A stretch of 64,000 nucleotides of DNA, from NCBI RefSeq assembly GCF_030689305.1, contig NZ_JAUYVM010000008.1, forward strand, positions 245,577-309,576, written 5' to 3'. Under the pieces are notes generated by a model. The model was not told the origin of the DNA. It saw only the letters and a program-made list of their open reading frames with translations, and did no database searches. The stretch's first letter is position 1; each line of letters begins with the position of its first letter. Both the position numbers and the translations under genes were made by a program. Positions 17,203-27,400 of the stretch are shown in pieces. Origin of the DNA: Vibrio penaeicida (GTDB taxonomy: Bacteria > Pseudomonadota > Gammaproteobacteria > Enterobacterales > Vibrionaceae).

Positions 17203-18693
17203 TTACTTCGCTTGAGTTTGACGTATCGCTTGCTTCCATCCCTCATAGAGACGTGATTGAGTGTTTCGCTTCATCTGTGGCGAGAACACTTTGTCCACTT
17301 GGCGCTTATCGTCTAACTCTTTCTTATCTTGCCAAAAACCGACAGCTAACCCCGCGAGTATAGCGGCACCTAATGCTGTGGATTCTGTTACCGAAGGGCG
17401 CACCACTTTGGTGTGCATAATGTCAGATTGAAATTGCATGAGGAAATCATTCGCAACGGCACCACCATCTACACGAACCTGATTTAGCTTAATACCCGCA
17501 TCTTCTTCCATGGCTTCAAGAACATCACGGCTTTGGTAGGCAATAGATTCCAATGTGGCGCGTATGATGTGGTTTCGGTTAGTGCCTCGCGTAATGCCAG
17601 TGAGCGTGCCTCTGGCATGAGGGTCCCAATAAGGAGCACCAAGCCCTACAAATGCAGGCACCAGATAAACACCATTCGAATCTTCGACTTTCTCGGCAAA
17701 ATATTGCGTATCGGAGGCATCGCGGATCAAGCCTAATTCATCGCGTAGCCACTGCACAGTTGCTCCGCCCATAAAGACACTGCCTTCCAAGGCATATGCT
17801 ATATCATCGCCAATTTTATACGCGATGGTGGTTAGCAACCCATGCTTAGACTGAATGGCTTGATCGCCCGTGTTCATCAACAAGAAGCAACCCGTTCCGT
17901 AGGTATTTTTCACCATGCCCTTAGTAAAGCACTGCTGACCAATCATCGCGGCTTGCTGGTCACCTGCAATGCCGGAGATAGGGATTTCTGTCCCACCACC
18001 TATGTTGGCATAGCCGTACACTTCACTGCTCGACTTCACTTCAGGCATCATGCTGCGCGGAATATTAAACAGCTCCAACAGCTTGTTATCCCATTCCAAT
18101 GTATGAATGTTGAATAGCATAGAGCGGGATGCATTCGATACATCAGTCACATGGGATTTGCCATTGGTGAGTTTCCAGATCAACCAAGTATCGACCGTTC
18201 CGAACAAGAGCTCCCCTTTTTCAGCTCTCTCTCGCACGCCTTCTACGTTATCCAGAATCCATTGAATTTTAGAACCCGAGAAGTAAGCATCAACCACTAA
18301 ACCCGTGGTTTGTTGAATGTAGTCTCCCCAGCCTTGCGCTTTAATTGCATCACAAGTTTCAGCTGTGCGGCGGCATTGCCAAACAATCGCATTGTAAACA
18401 GGGTGTCCCGTGTTTTTGTCCCAAACAATGGTGGTTTCACGTTGGTTGGTAATACCGATTGCGGCGACTTGCTCGTTATCAATGTCCGATTGAGCTAAGA
18501 CTTCAGTTAAGGAAGAACGCTGCGTCCCCCAAATTTCCATTGGATCGTGTTCAACCCATCCGCCTTTCGGATAGATCTGACTAAATTCACGCTGTGTCGT
18601 GCTCAAAATATTAGCACTCTGATCGAAGATGATAGCGCGAGAGCTGGTTGTTCCCTGATCCAAGGCAACGATGACTTTGTTGCGTACTTCCAT
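17203..18693 (-). CDS. glpK: Glycerol kinase
   Basis: A 496-residue FGGY-family kinase, the usual length for GlpK, phosphorylating glycerol to glycerol-3-phosphate with ATP in the cytoplasm. [12 protein letters not shown] is the N-terminal phosphate-binding loop, TNQRETT and GWVEHDP are GlpK hallmarks, [12 protein letters not shown] is the FGGY signature 1 region, and [19 protein letters not shown] is signature 2. GGAG precedes the ATG. It is divergent from glpD with GlpR-like sites between. No glpF facilitator is adjacent; a glycerol-type ABC transporter 38 kb to the right could supply substrate. Confidence 0.97.
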   Translation of the reverse strand: MEVRNKVIVALDQGTTSSRAIIFDQSANILSTTQREFSQIYPKGGWVEHDPMEIWGTQRSSLTEVLAQSDIDNEQVAAIGITNQRETTIVWDKNTGHPVYNAIVWQCRRTAETCDAIKAQGWGDYIQQTTGLVVDAYFSGSKIQWILDNVEGVRERAEKGELLFGTVDTWLIWKLTNGKSHVTDVSNASRSMLFNIHTLEWDNKLLELFNIPRSMMPEVKSSSEVYGYANIGGGTEIPISGIAGDQQAAMIGQQCFTKGMVKNTYGTGCFLLMNTGDQAIQSKHGLLTTIAYKIGDDIAYALEGSVFMGGATVQWLRDELGLIRDASDTQYFAEKVEDSNGVYLVPAFVGLGAPYWDPHARGTLTGITRGTNRNHIIRATLESIAYQSRDVLEAMEEDAGIKLNQVRVDGGAVANDFLMQFQSDIMHTKVVRPSVTESTALGAAILAGLAVGFWQDKKELDDKRQVDKVFSPQMKRNTQSRLYEGWKQAIRQTQAK

Positions 18694-18742
18694 GAATGCT
18701 CCGTGACCCTTTTTGATTAAATTAACTGCATTCTTCCATCAA

Positions 18743-18759
18743 ATGTTCGTTTTCGCAAC
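18743..18759. promoter_or_regulatory. GlpR-like operator, glpK side
   Basis: ATGTTCGTTTTCGCAAC has a perfect left half (ATGTTCG) and partial right half of the enteric GlpR consensus WATGTTCGWTAWCGAACATW. It lies 50 bases upstream of the glpK start. Confidence 0.6.
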
Positions 18760-18949
18760 AAAACACTCAAAGGTTAATTCGATGTAAACGCATAACTGTG
18801 AGCTCGGTTAAACCTAAACATTATAACGTTTGTATTGACGTAACATTACAATTCAAGGTCAGTATTCGATAGGTTACAAGGGCTTTACTAAAATATTTTG
18901 TTGGTTTTTTACTCGACCTACTTATTAGTTTGTGTATATACTGCTCAAT

Positions 18950-18975
18950 AACGAAAACAAACGAACATTTACGAA
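18950..18975. promoter_or_regulatory. GlpR-like operator, glpD side
   Basis: The segment contains AACGAACATTTACGAA with a perfect right half-site CGAACAT, plus an upstream AACGAAAAC. It ends 11 bases before the glpD start, so a bound repressor would block transcription or early elongation. Confidence 0.6.
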
Positions 18976-18986
18976 GGTAGAGAACT

Positions 18987-20543
18987 ATGTCAACGCAAGC
19001 TGAATTCGATAAAACGACTTCTGCTAAACATCACTCAAGCAAGAGTGAAGAATACGATGTCGTGATCATTGGTGGCGGAATCAATGGTGTAGCAGTCGCT
19101 GCGGATGCGGCAGGTCGCGGGTTAAAAGTCGGGCTGTACGAGATGTCGGATCTCGCCTCGGCGACATCGTCTGCAAGCAGCAAGCTTATTCACGGTGGTT
19201 TACGCTACCTTGAACATTACGAATTTCGCTTAGTGAGTGAAGCACTAGCAGAACGTGAAGTGCTATTAAAAAATGCACCTCACCTTGTTGCTCCTATGCG
19301 CTTTCAGTTGCCTCATCGTCCTCACCTTCGCCCTGCATGGATGATCCGTGCTGGTTTGTTTCTTTACGATCACATTGGTAAACGTGTCTCTCTACCCGCA
19401 AGCCACGGCGTTAACTTTGCCCAATCCAGCCCATTACTGCCAGAAATGAAAGTAGGCTTTGAGTATTCAGATTGCGCGGTCGATGATGCTCGTTTAGTGG
19501 TTGCAAACGCTCAAATGGCGACGCAATTTGGCGCGACTGTGGAAACTCGTTCTCGATGCATCGATGCCACTCGCAGCGCAGAAGGTTGGGAAATCGAGAT
19601 TGAAAACACACAAGATCATTCAGTGAAAACCGTAACTGCAAAGGCACTTGTTAACGCTGCTGGACCTTGGGTGGACCGCTTTTTTGATAGCCAGCTTAAG
19701 ATGCGTTCTCCTCGCGGTATTCGTCTAGTAAAAGGCAGCCACATCGTTGTTCCGCGTTTGTACCCTGAAAACCATGCCTTTATCTTGCAAAACGAAGACA
19801 ACCGCATTGTGTTTGTTATCCCATACCAAGACAAATACTCCTGCATTGGTACGACCGATGTGGAATATCAAGGCGATCCTTCAAAAGTAGAGATCAGCCA
19901 AGATGAAGTCACTTACCTGTGTGACATTGTGAACCAACACTTTGTGGAGAAAGTCTCTCCAGGCGACGTGATTAATACTTGGTCAGGCGTGCGCCCACTT
20001 TGCGACGACGAATCTTCAGATGCGCAAGCGGTGACGCGTGATTACACCATCGAGCTGGATGATATGTTTGATGACGCGCCCTTGTTGTCCATCTTCGGCG
20101 GTAAGCTCACCACTTACCGTAAGTTAGGGCAAGCCGCAGTGAACAAGCTCGCGCCATTCTTCCCTAAAATGAAAGAGGAGTGGACAAAGTCAGCCGTGCT
20201 TCCAGGTGGCGATTTTTCCAATCGCGAACAGCTTTCTACTGCACTCCACCATAGTTACCCATGGCTCCCCCAAGACATCATCCGTCGTTGGGTGCGGGCT
20301 TATGGAACACTAAGCCATCGAATCATTGGGCAAAGATCCTGCTTAGAAGACATGGGCACCGATTTCGGTCACGGTTTATACCAAGCAGAAGTGGATTATT
20401 TAGTTCAGCATGAATGGGCAACTACAGCCGATGATATTTTATGGCGACGCTCAAAGCTCGGTATAGAATTTAGTGAACTGGATGTGGAAAAACTTGAGCT
20501 CTATTTAAACAAACCTGAAGCAAGATTAGGAATCGCCGTTTAA
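18987..20543 (+). CDS. glpD: Aerobic glycerol-3-phosphate dehydrogenase
   Basis: A 518-residue FAD-dependent, membrane-associated enzyme that oxidises glycerol-3-phosphate to dihydroxyacetone phosphate and feeds electrons to quinone. The N-terminal FAD motif DVVIIGGGINGVAVAADAAG, then SSASSKLIHGGLRYLEHYEF and the C-terminal GGKLTTYRKLGQ block, are standard GlpD features; the length matches E. coli GlpD. A 20-residue extension precedes the FAD motif. It is divergent from glpK and probably GlpR-controlled. An unpaired terminator follows. Confidence 0.97.
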   Translation: MSTQAEFDKTTSAKHHSSKSEEYDVVIIGGGINGVAVAADAAGRGLKVGLYEMSDLASATSSASSKLIHGGLRYLEHYEFRLVSEALAEREVLLKNAPHLVAPMRFQLPHRPHLRPAWMIRAGLFLYDHIGKRVSLPASHGVNFAQSSPLLPEMKVGFEYSDCAVDDARLVVANAQMATQFGATVETRSRCIDATRSAEGWEIEIENTQDHSVKTVTAKALVNAAGPWVDRFFDSQLKMRSPRGIRLVKGSHIVVPRLYPENHAFILQNEDNRIVFVIPYQDKYSCIGTTDVEYQGDPSKVEISQDEVTYLCDIVNQHFVEKVSPGDVINTWSGVRPLCDDESSDAQAVTRDYTIELDDMFDDAPLLSIFGGKLTTYRKLGQAAVNKLAPFFPKMKEEWTKSAVLPGGDFSNREQLSTALHHSYPWLPQDIIRRWVRAYGTLSHRIIGQRSCLEDMGTDFGHGLYQAEVDYLVQHEWATTADDILWRRSKLGIEFSELDVEKLELYLNKPEARLGIAV

Positions 20544-20889
20544 AAAAGTCTTTTAGATCAATACAATCTTTTACTTTTCAGCTCCTGCAACACCTACCTC
20601 TTATTGCCTACCCGGCTCAAAAATAGCCGTGGTAGGCTCTTTATAAATCCAACCCTCTGCCAATAAAGTGTCATTTTTACTCGCAATGTTTTTCTTTCTA
20701 AATATAATGCCTATTTATAACACAGGATACGTGACACCCAATTTCAGAGTATTTTCACTCTGATTTTTTCATACTAAAGCTCATAAAATTATAAAGTCAC
20801 GAAGGAAAAACAATAAGAAAGAACGCCAAGGAATGGTGAAACTGGTCGGTTGAACCTTAATAATAAATTCCATCATATATAGGCGTTTT
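20544..20889. other. Intergenic region between glpD and GlxA-like regulator
   Basis: Besides the glpD terminator, it holds the promoter region of the next gene. No recognisable operator was seen. Confidence 0.5.
20606..20640 (+). terminator. Terminator of glpD
   Basis: GCCTACCCGGCT (20606-20617) pairs with AGCCGTGGTAGGC (20625-20637) with one bulged T and a short A-rich loop, followed by TCTTTATAAA. Confidence 0.75.
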
Positions 20890-21855
20890 GTGGAAAAAAG
20901 ACCCATAACATTAACTGCACTTGCATTTGCTGACGCTCCGGTCACTTCAATCTCTGGACCAATCGAAGTTTTGACTATTGCCGCCTTTCTTGCTGGCGCA
21001 CCGCAACCCATAATTAACATCGTAACTCAGGACAACATGCCCGTTAACGGTTTGGGGGGAGTATCACTGTCCCCTACCATCGCAATGGAAGATGTCAAAG
21101 AAACCGACATACTGCTAGTCGGCTCTGTCGGTTTTCCAGATAAAGAACTCAAAGCTTGTTCAGAAGCTGCACTTCAATGGCTAAAAAGCTTTGAAAGCAA
21201 AAACATCCCCATCATTTCCATCTGCACAGGTGCGTTTGCGCTCGCCAAAGCAGATTTGTTGTCTAAATGTAACGCTACAACACACTGGCACTTCGCCAAC
21301 ATGTACCGTGATATGTTTCCGGAAATCAAACTTCGCGTTGAACGTCGCGTCACGTGTGATAATAACCGTTACTGCACCTCAGGTATCAGCGGTTATAGCG
21401 ATGTCATGATGTTGATCGTAGAGCAACTCTTTGGTTTAACTGTACGCGAAAATTGCCATCAATTTATCTTTGGTGACACCGACCAAGTACAGCAAAAATC
21501 GTTGGCTAAATTTATCCCTTATCGCCAGCATAACGATTCATTAATCCATCAGCTTCAAGACTGGATGCACAGTAGCCACAATTATCAGTTTTCGGTATCT
21601 GAATTGAGCAAACGCATCCACTTGAGTGAGAGACAGATGAAGCGTCGATTCAAACTGGCGACCGGACAAACACCGATTCAATACATTCAGCAGATTCGGC
21701 TGTCCACAGCTAAAGACAGATTGGAGAAAACTAAGCAGACTGTAGAAGAAATTAGCCGAGCAGTGGGTTACGAAGACGTGCGATACTTCCGGGAATTGTT
21801 CAAGAAATCGAATGACATGACGCCCTTGGAATATCGAAAGCGTTATCAGCATTAA
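20890..21855 (+). CDS. GlxA-type regulator: DJ-1/PfpI domain plus AraC DNA-binding domain
   Basis: A 321-residue regulator. Residues 1-190 form a DJ-1/PfpI (class I amidotransferase-like) domain with ISICTGAFALAKADLL around the would-be nucleophile cysteine, followed by TTHW. Residues 220-321 form an AraC domain (VSELSKRIHLSERQMKRRFK and VEEISRAVGYEDVRYFRELF). Such regulators often control uptake or catabolism of quaternary amines and related nitrogen compounds, but the target here is unknown. The GTG at 20890 is the start that begins at the domain edge. It converges on the end of the T6SS operon. Confidence 0.85.
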   Translation: MEKRPITLTALAFADAPVTSISGPIEVLTIAAFLAGAPQPIINIVTQDNMPVNGLGGVSLSPTIAMEDVKETDILLVGSVGFPDKELKACSEAALQWLKSFESKNIPIISICTGAFALAKADLLSKCNATTHWHFANMYRDMFPEIKLRVERRVTCDNNRYCTSGISGYSDVMMLIVEQLFGLTVRENCHQFIFGDTDQVQQKSLAKFIPYRQHNDSLIHQLQDWMHSSHNYQFSVSELSKRIHLSERQMKRRFKLATGQTPIQYIQQIRLSTAKDRLEKTKQTVEEISRAVGYEDVRYFRELFKKSNDMTPLEYRKRYQH

Positions 21856-21859
21856 ACAA

Positions 21860-21886
21860 ATGGCGGGGATATCCCGCCATTTTTTA
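21860..21886. terminator. Bidirectional terminator between GlxA-like gene and T6SS operon
   Basis: ATGGCGGG and its complement CCCGCCAT form a strong hairpin at 21860-21880, followed rightward by six T. It sits 5 bases after the regulator stop and 3 bases from the end of the T6SS operon, and is likely to serve both. Confidence 0.8.
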
Positions 21887-21888
21887 TG

Positions 21889-23817
21889 CTACTGAGGTTT
21901 TACTGCAAGCAGCCCTGCACTAACTAACCCCCGTGATACATTTGAGTAGTCATTAGAAGTCAGAGGATTAGGGTTCATCGCACTCATTCCCACCATAGCC
22001 AATGCGCCAGATAATGACTTGGTTCCAGATTGCTTAGCCAAGTTATTTTTCGTCTGATTCATTCTCGCTTGATTATCGATATCGACAGCGGCCTGATTAA
22101 CCTCTTCTGGCGACATATGAATAGCATCACCAACACCCAGCGTTTCCAAGTATTTGTCTAATACATGGCGCTCTGGGCTTGAAATACGATCGTGCAAGGT
22201 TTGTACGCCATCTTGAACTGAAACGTTACTGAATGTTGGAATTCGCCAAATTTCTTCAGCCAGCTTACGGTAATCCGCTTCAAGTAAATTCAGTGCCATG
22301 GCAATAGAATCTGCACAACGACCCAACGCTATTTCGTTGACATTTCTATTGTATTTAATGTCATTCTTCCACTTAGTTTGTTTGCTTCTAAGGTGCTTGC
22401 CAAACGAGTCCCAAAGCAGAATTTTTAACAGCATAGGATTTACCATTGTACCAAACTCTACGTTTGTCCCTACCCCTACTGTTGCCCCTGCTGAACCTTT
22501 GAACGTAAAATCACCAGAGCCTTTAACTATGGCTTCTAAACCCGCGGATGCTCCTATACCTGCATTTACAGAACCGGTCACGCTGCCAGCCAGCATTTTG
22601 AGACCACGAGCTTTCAACGTAAACGTACTGGTTCCCTGAGCTTTTGCTCCCGCAAAAACGCTCGCACCAATTTTAGTTTTGATCACTTCATCGCCAGCAA
22701 AGATATTTGCTGTGTTCAACGTACCAGTAAACTGAACTTTTGCGCTAGCACCAACAAATAGCTCTCCTTCATTTTTCAGAGACATAAAGTCTGCGACTGA
22801 AAGTTCATGAGATATGGTCAGTTTCATACCCGCTTGCGCTGCTAGCTGCGCATCAATTTCTAGGTCAATACCCGGAATGAGCTGCATGGAAGCGAAAGAA
22901 TCATCTTCATCTTCTTTTTTGTCCGTTTCCCATGCTTTACTTGGCGACTTATCGAAACTGAATTTGGTGCTTGTCTTTTTGCCCGCTTCTTCACCCAGCT
23001 TCTTTTCTCGAAATCCTGCAGCGCCACCCTGACCTATTTTTGTATGTGCGCTGAACTTACTGTTTTCACGGCCAAATACTTCAGCCGACGCGTTAATCTG
23101 GTTCTTCATTTTTCCGAAGTCCCAGGTTTTCTCAAAAGCTATTTTCGCTTCAGCAAATAGAGATTGAGATGCTTCATAACTTGCCGAAAAGTCTTCGGCA
23201 CTGAGCTTTCCTTCAGAAGAAGACTCAGCGCCTTTTTTGCAAGATTTCTGAAACAGCTCATTCAACGTAGGCCAAAGGTCCGCATTACATTTCAAGTGGT
23301 TTTGGTAAGCTTCCCGAAGCGCGTGAACTTGCGCCTCCAAGATCTCAACTTTCAACTGACCCAACTCACCTGAAACGACAATACTGCTATGTGAGCGTTT
23401 CAATACTTCTTGTTTGTTATGCAGCATTTGAAAGAACGCACGGTTTATCAGTTTTGAACGGACCGATTCAGTAGGTGATCGGTGTGGCTGGATAACCTTC
23501 ACGACACTACCAAACTTTTTCGTCACTCGTTCTACAAAAAACTGCCATACAGGATGTTTAGTAACCGCTGCACTATTGCTGTTACCTGACTGACGATACA
23601 AATCAGCCTCAACCTCGGAATAGATAATATCTATCGCTTTCTCTAAATAAGGTAAGGCTCTATTGGAGTGCCTTCTGCCGCATGCGAGAGACAGTTTTTT
23701 TAACCACTGCTCAATCTCTATTGCACACCCTAAATTGTTGATTAATTTTCCACCGTCTCCTTTGATTGATGACACATCAAAATCGAGATTGGCGGCGGCA
23801 AGCTGTTTTTTATTCAT
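21889..23817 (-). CDS. Unrecognised 642-residue protein ending the T6SS operon, candidate effector or accessory
   Basis: I do not recognise this family. Residues 1-250 look helical with three scattered Cys-containing helices; 250-310 is a charged, low-complexity linker (KKEDEDD at 300-306); 350-455 is a glycine/alanine/serine-rich block with alternating hydrophobic residues (GASVFAGAKAQGTSTFTLKA, AGIGASAGLEAI) suggesting beta strands; 460-642 is again helical. There is no Sec signal and no clear enzyme motif. It is the last gene of the leftward T6SS operon, 15 bases after the kinase, so it could be a secreted cargo, a kinase substrate or an accessory factor. No immunity-like gene follows. Confidence 0.6.
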   Translation of the reverse strand: MNKKQLAAANLDFDVSSIKGDGGKLINNLGCAIEIEQWLKKLSLACGRRHSNRALPYLEKAIDIIYSEVEADLYRQSGNSNSAAVTKHPVWQFFVERVTKKFGSVVKVIQPHRSPTESVRSKLINRAFFQMLHNKQEVLKRSHSSIVVSGELGQLKVEILEAQVHALREAYQNHLKCNADLWPTLNELFQKSCKKGAESSSEGKLSAEDFSASYEASQSLFAEAKIAFEKTWDFGKMKNQINASAEVFGRENSKFSAHTKIGQGGAAGFREKKLGEEAGKKTSTKFSFDKSPSKAWETDKKEDEDDSFASMQLIPGIDLEIDAQLAAQAGMKLTISHELSVADFMSLKNEGELFVGASAKVQFTGTLNTANIFAGDEVIKTKIGASVFAGAKAQGTSTFTLKARGLKMLAGSVTGSVNAGIGASAGLEAIVKGSGDFTFKGSAGATVGVGTNVEFGTMVNPMLLKILLWDSFGKHLRSKQTKWKNDIKYNRNVNEIALGRCADSIAMALNLLEADYRKLAEEIWRIPTFSNVSVQDGVQTLHDRISSPERHVLDKYLETLGVGDAIHMSPEEVNQAAVDIDNQARMNQTKNNLAKQSGTKSLSGALAMVGMSAMNPNPLTSNDYSNVSRGLVSAGLLAVKPQ

Positions 23818-23832
23818 AGGCTTTCCTGTTGT

Positions 23833-24474
23833 TTAAACCTCAACGCTTAAGGCATCTCGCCATGTATAAAGCGTTGAGCGTATTGAGTCGTCACGTGCTA
23901 CCGACATGACCTGATCGATGATTTGAAGTAACGGAAACCAGTCATCTCCCGTATCCACTAGCCCTTCTCCACTCAATTGATTGGGCGATGCAAACATTGG
24001 GGTTGCCTGCCAATCAGTAAGTGCTTCCCGAGAAGTTCCAATGCGATGACTGGCCCCGAAATCAATCAATCGAATTGTTCTTAAATTAGGGACATAAAGT
24101 ATGTTGGAAGGCTTAATGTCACCATGAACCCAGCCGTTTTTATGGCAGTGTTTGATTGCCTGAATTACGTGTGATAGTAACGACGTAAACAGCGCCACAT
24201 CCTGCGGGTTAAAGTCACTCAGAGGTATAGCGCGTTGATCAAACTCCAGCATAAGCTGCAGGTTCAACCAATCCACATCCAGTACCTTTTGAATTTGACT
24301 GCCTCTGCATTCCTGAAGAGCAGTCCATTCACGCTCAAGTGGCTCTTTTTTCTCAAATTGCTTGATGTAGCGATCCGGTGACTCACCAATTGTCACTAAC
24401 TGGTGAGCTTTAACTCGCGTGACTAATTCTCGACCACGTGATGTATTCATCGGATTCACTACACCGTCTAACAT
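23833..24474 (-). CDS. Small cytoplasmic Ser/Thr protein kinase of the T6SS operon
   Basis: A 213-residue Hanks-type kinase. The catalytic loop HGDIKPSN (117-124) and the DFG motif (138-140) are intact, and IKQF (Lys38) is a candidate VAIK lysine. The glycine-rich loop is poor (VTIGESPDR) and no membrane helix or periplasmic sensor domain follows, unlike PpkA. In other T6SSs such kinases phosphorylate the FHA protein or TssL to trigger assembly; an FHA gene is present in this operon but no PppA-like phosphatase was found. The ATG at 24474 has AGGAAAAGG upstream. Confidence 0.8.
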   Translation of the reverse strand: MLDGVVNPMNTSRGRELVTRVKAHQLVTIGESPDRYIKQFEKKEPLEREWTALQECRGSQIQKVLDVDWLNLQLMLEFDQRAIPLSDFNPQDVALFTSLLSHVIQAIKHCHKNGWVHGDIKPSNILYVPNLRTIRLIDFGASHRIGTSREALTDWQATPMFASPNQLSGEGLVDTGDDWFPLLQIIDQVMSVARDDSIRSTLYTWRDALSVEV

Positions 24475-24482
24475 GCCTTTTC

Positions 24483-27400
24483 CTATAACTGCCTAGGCAA
24501 AGTAAATTGAACAAACAAAGACTTATCCAACGGTTGGTTGGAGTCGCGCAGCGTGTAGTCCAATACAATGTTGCTCTGGTTTATTTTGTAATCCAGTTTG
24601 CGAATCAAGCGGCTGGCTGTCGAACTGCTACGGTTCGAAAAAATGGCTCGGAACAGCGCCCACTGACCAGTAAAGGACTGCGACACCGCTCGGTTTTTAC
24701 CGTTATAGAATTCCGTGCTGAGGTAACCGTCCACATCAGAGGTTGGCCATATCACGTCACGCCATACTCGCGGACCATGTTTATAGCTAAACAGGCTTTC
24801 TGCTTCCCTTAACTGGAATTCCGTGACATTGGTGCTCATTGAACTCGCTTTGAAGCCAATTCTCAGTGCGAGCTCTTCTCCAGAGGAACCGAAGAAGATC
24901 TTACTGAGCTTCCTTGCACGTTCGAGTTGCTTACGCGTATTTACGCTGATAGGAAGGGTAAGACCACCCACTTCGTTGAATTTCAAGCGGTCGTTATCCC
25001 AATAAACAAACGGTTTTAGATACTCATCGACATAAAGTTCAAGACGGCCACTGGTTTTAAAGAATTGAGTAAAGTCATCCAAACTCACTTCACCACGCCC
25101 ATGTTGAGCAAATGGGAAGCGACCCTCAATGGCAGACACATAAAACTGGTAAACACGCTCGTCCCACTGAATATTCAGATAAGACACGCTGCCACGAACG
25201 ACTTGCCCCCACGCTTGCTTACTCAGATCTTTCGTCCAAGAGGCCACCTTGCTTGGCGCTTTGCTGCCCGCTTTTCGAAAATTCACAATGGGGTCTGCAC
25301 TACCCTGAGCATGCGCAATAGCATAAGCGTGGAAGGATTTCCCCGGATTGGTGCTAGACAGTGCGGCGTCAAAGAACGAGTTCAGCTCATCCACCTGAGC
25401 AATCAAAGCGTCGATCGGCTTGTCATTTCCTTTATCTTTACCGCTGCCATTTACAAAACGAGAGAAAGGCAGAAACGCTTCATTCACGACGAAAGAAGGT
25501 TGTAATCTCAGCAGCTTATCACCCACAGCTCGGTTTACTTTGTTGGCTTTATTTAGCGCCTTTTTGGCTTTTTTGAGACCAAGTTGACCAGCGACGCGTT
25601 TTTGTCCCTTGGTGTCAGGCTGCTCAGCGACAGCCAATGTGGTGTTAACCACCACAGCGTCTAACACGTCCAACAGCGGACTGGTTGCAGGCGCACGAGC
25701 ATTTCTGAGAGCAAAGCTTAGATCAGATGCATTATTGAACTGCTTAACCTGAATGTTATTAACCAGATCCTTCCACTGATAAATGTAATCCGCGAAGTAT
25801 AGGCGCTGCACTTGCTTACTCAATTCCGTAAGCTCAACCACCGATGCACCAGACATATCACCCTGAATCGCCTTAAACTCGCTCATTAGGGTATTCAAGA
25901 GCTCAGATTTAGCGCTCAAATCAATCTGTGCGTAGCCTTGCTTAGTGAAGACTTCAGGGATCAAATAACCGTGAAAGTCACTGGAAAACTCAAATAGGCT
26001 GTCAAATTTTTCACCCAGTTGACTGCGCAAATCCACTTGAGTGCGGTATTCAGGCATGGCTTTGATACGCGCGTAGATCAAGCGCTCTGGCGATAAACCT
26101 TCTAGGTTATTGGTCGCCACGGCAATCAGATCTAGGTTGGGTTGAAGTTGGTTGTCATAATTACCGTTGAATACATCTTCAATTAGCAGCGACAAAACGG
26201 ACAGCTCGTCCGGAGATAATTCCCCCTGGTCCTTTAAGTTGTCTAATAAGTAGGTTTGCAGCTCCTCAAAGTTAAGCTGTTCCTTATCAAACAACATCTG
26301 GTAGTAGCGAAGAATTTCAAAAATCCTGCTTGGATTTCCCAAATTCACGTAAACGTACAATTCACTGCTGATCAGTTCTTCAAGTTTGGGCAGTAAGATT
26401 TGATGCAACTGCCTTTCATAGGCGAGGTAGACGCTCTCTGCGGTATTCGTCTGTTTCACACTGACCATTTCATGCCAAGGTCTAGGCTGTACCCCTTCAA
26501 CAACAACACTTTCCAACTCAGATAGCACCGCGATCATCTCGGACATAGAGTAATCATTACTCAGCTCATTGATGCCACTTTTGTAGAAGCGAATCTGCGC
26601 CAACGCTGCTGTACGCCAATCTTCATCAACGTTCCAGTTATCTTTTAACTTGAGTCCAGCAATGGAAATCAGCGCCACAATAGAGACTAATACCGCAGAG
26701 CGAAACGCAAAATAACCAGCATGACGCCACTCATTAACGCCCACAATGTTCTTCTCAGGAAGAATGACTTTGTTGAACAAGCGTTGAGTAAAGTAACCTC
26801 GGCGGTTTGGCTGTTGGTCTTCATGCCTAACTGAGTTAAATTCGGCGCGCTGCGCAACTACTTGCGTCAGTAAATCGTGTTCAACGCCTTTTTGCCCTGA
26901 GGACATCATATAAGCGCCACGAATCCATACCGCTTCTCGAACGCGATTCTCGCGACCGATATCGGTCAGTAATTCGTTGACTCGCTCTAAAAAAATTCGA
27001 AGCTGATAAGGCCATGCGATGATCGAACCCGATTTTTCGCTGTTCACGTTTCGAAGCAACTCGAATTGCTGCTCCGCGATAGACTGAATCAATTTATAGC
27101 TTTCTGCTTCGAATTGATGCTTGTCGTAGCGACGCAATTGATCGCATTCGAAGGTAATGCCGAATGGGTTCTCAGAATCACACGCCGTGAAACTTTCAAA
27201 GAAGCCAGTGAAGTCCGCAATGGTGTCTGCTTTGGAAAATGCAGCATATACAGGTAAGTTGAGATCCAGCTCTCCCCCCATTGACAGCACGGCTTCCTGA
27301 TAAATGCCCGAAAGCTTGGCTCGTTCTTTTTTGTCACCGGTCATGAGTCGATCACAACCGATCACCGCAACAATACCGTTTAAGCCTTGTCTTGGACGGT

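Noticed and set aside
25065..25505. 146-codon ORF opposite tssM
   Set aside because: Antisense shadow within a long, conserved gene.
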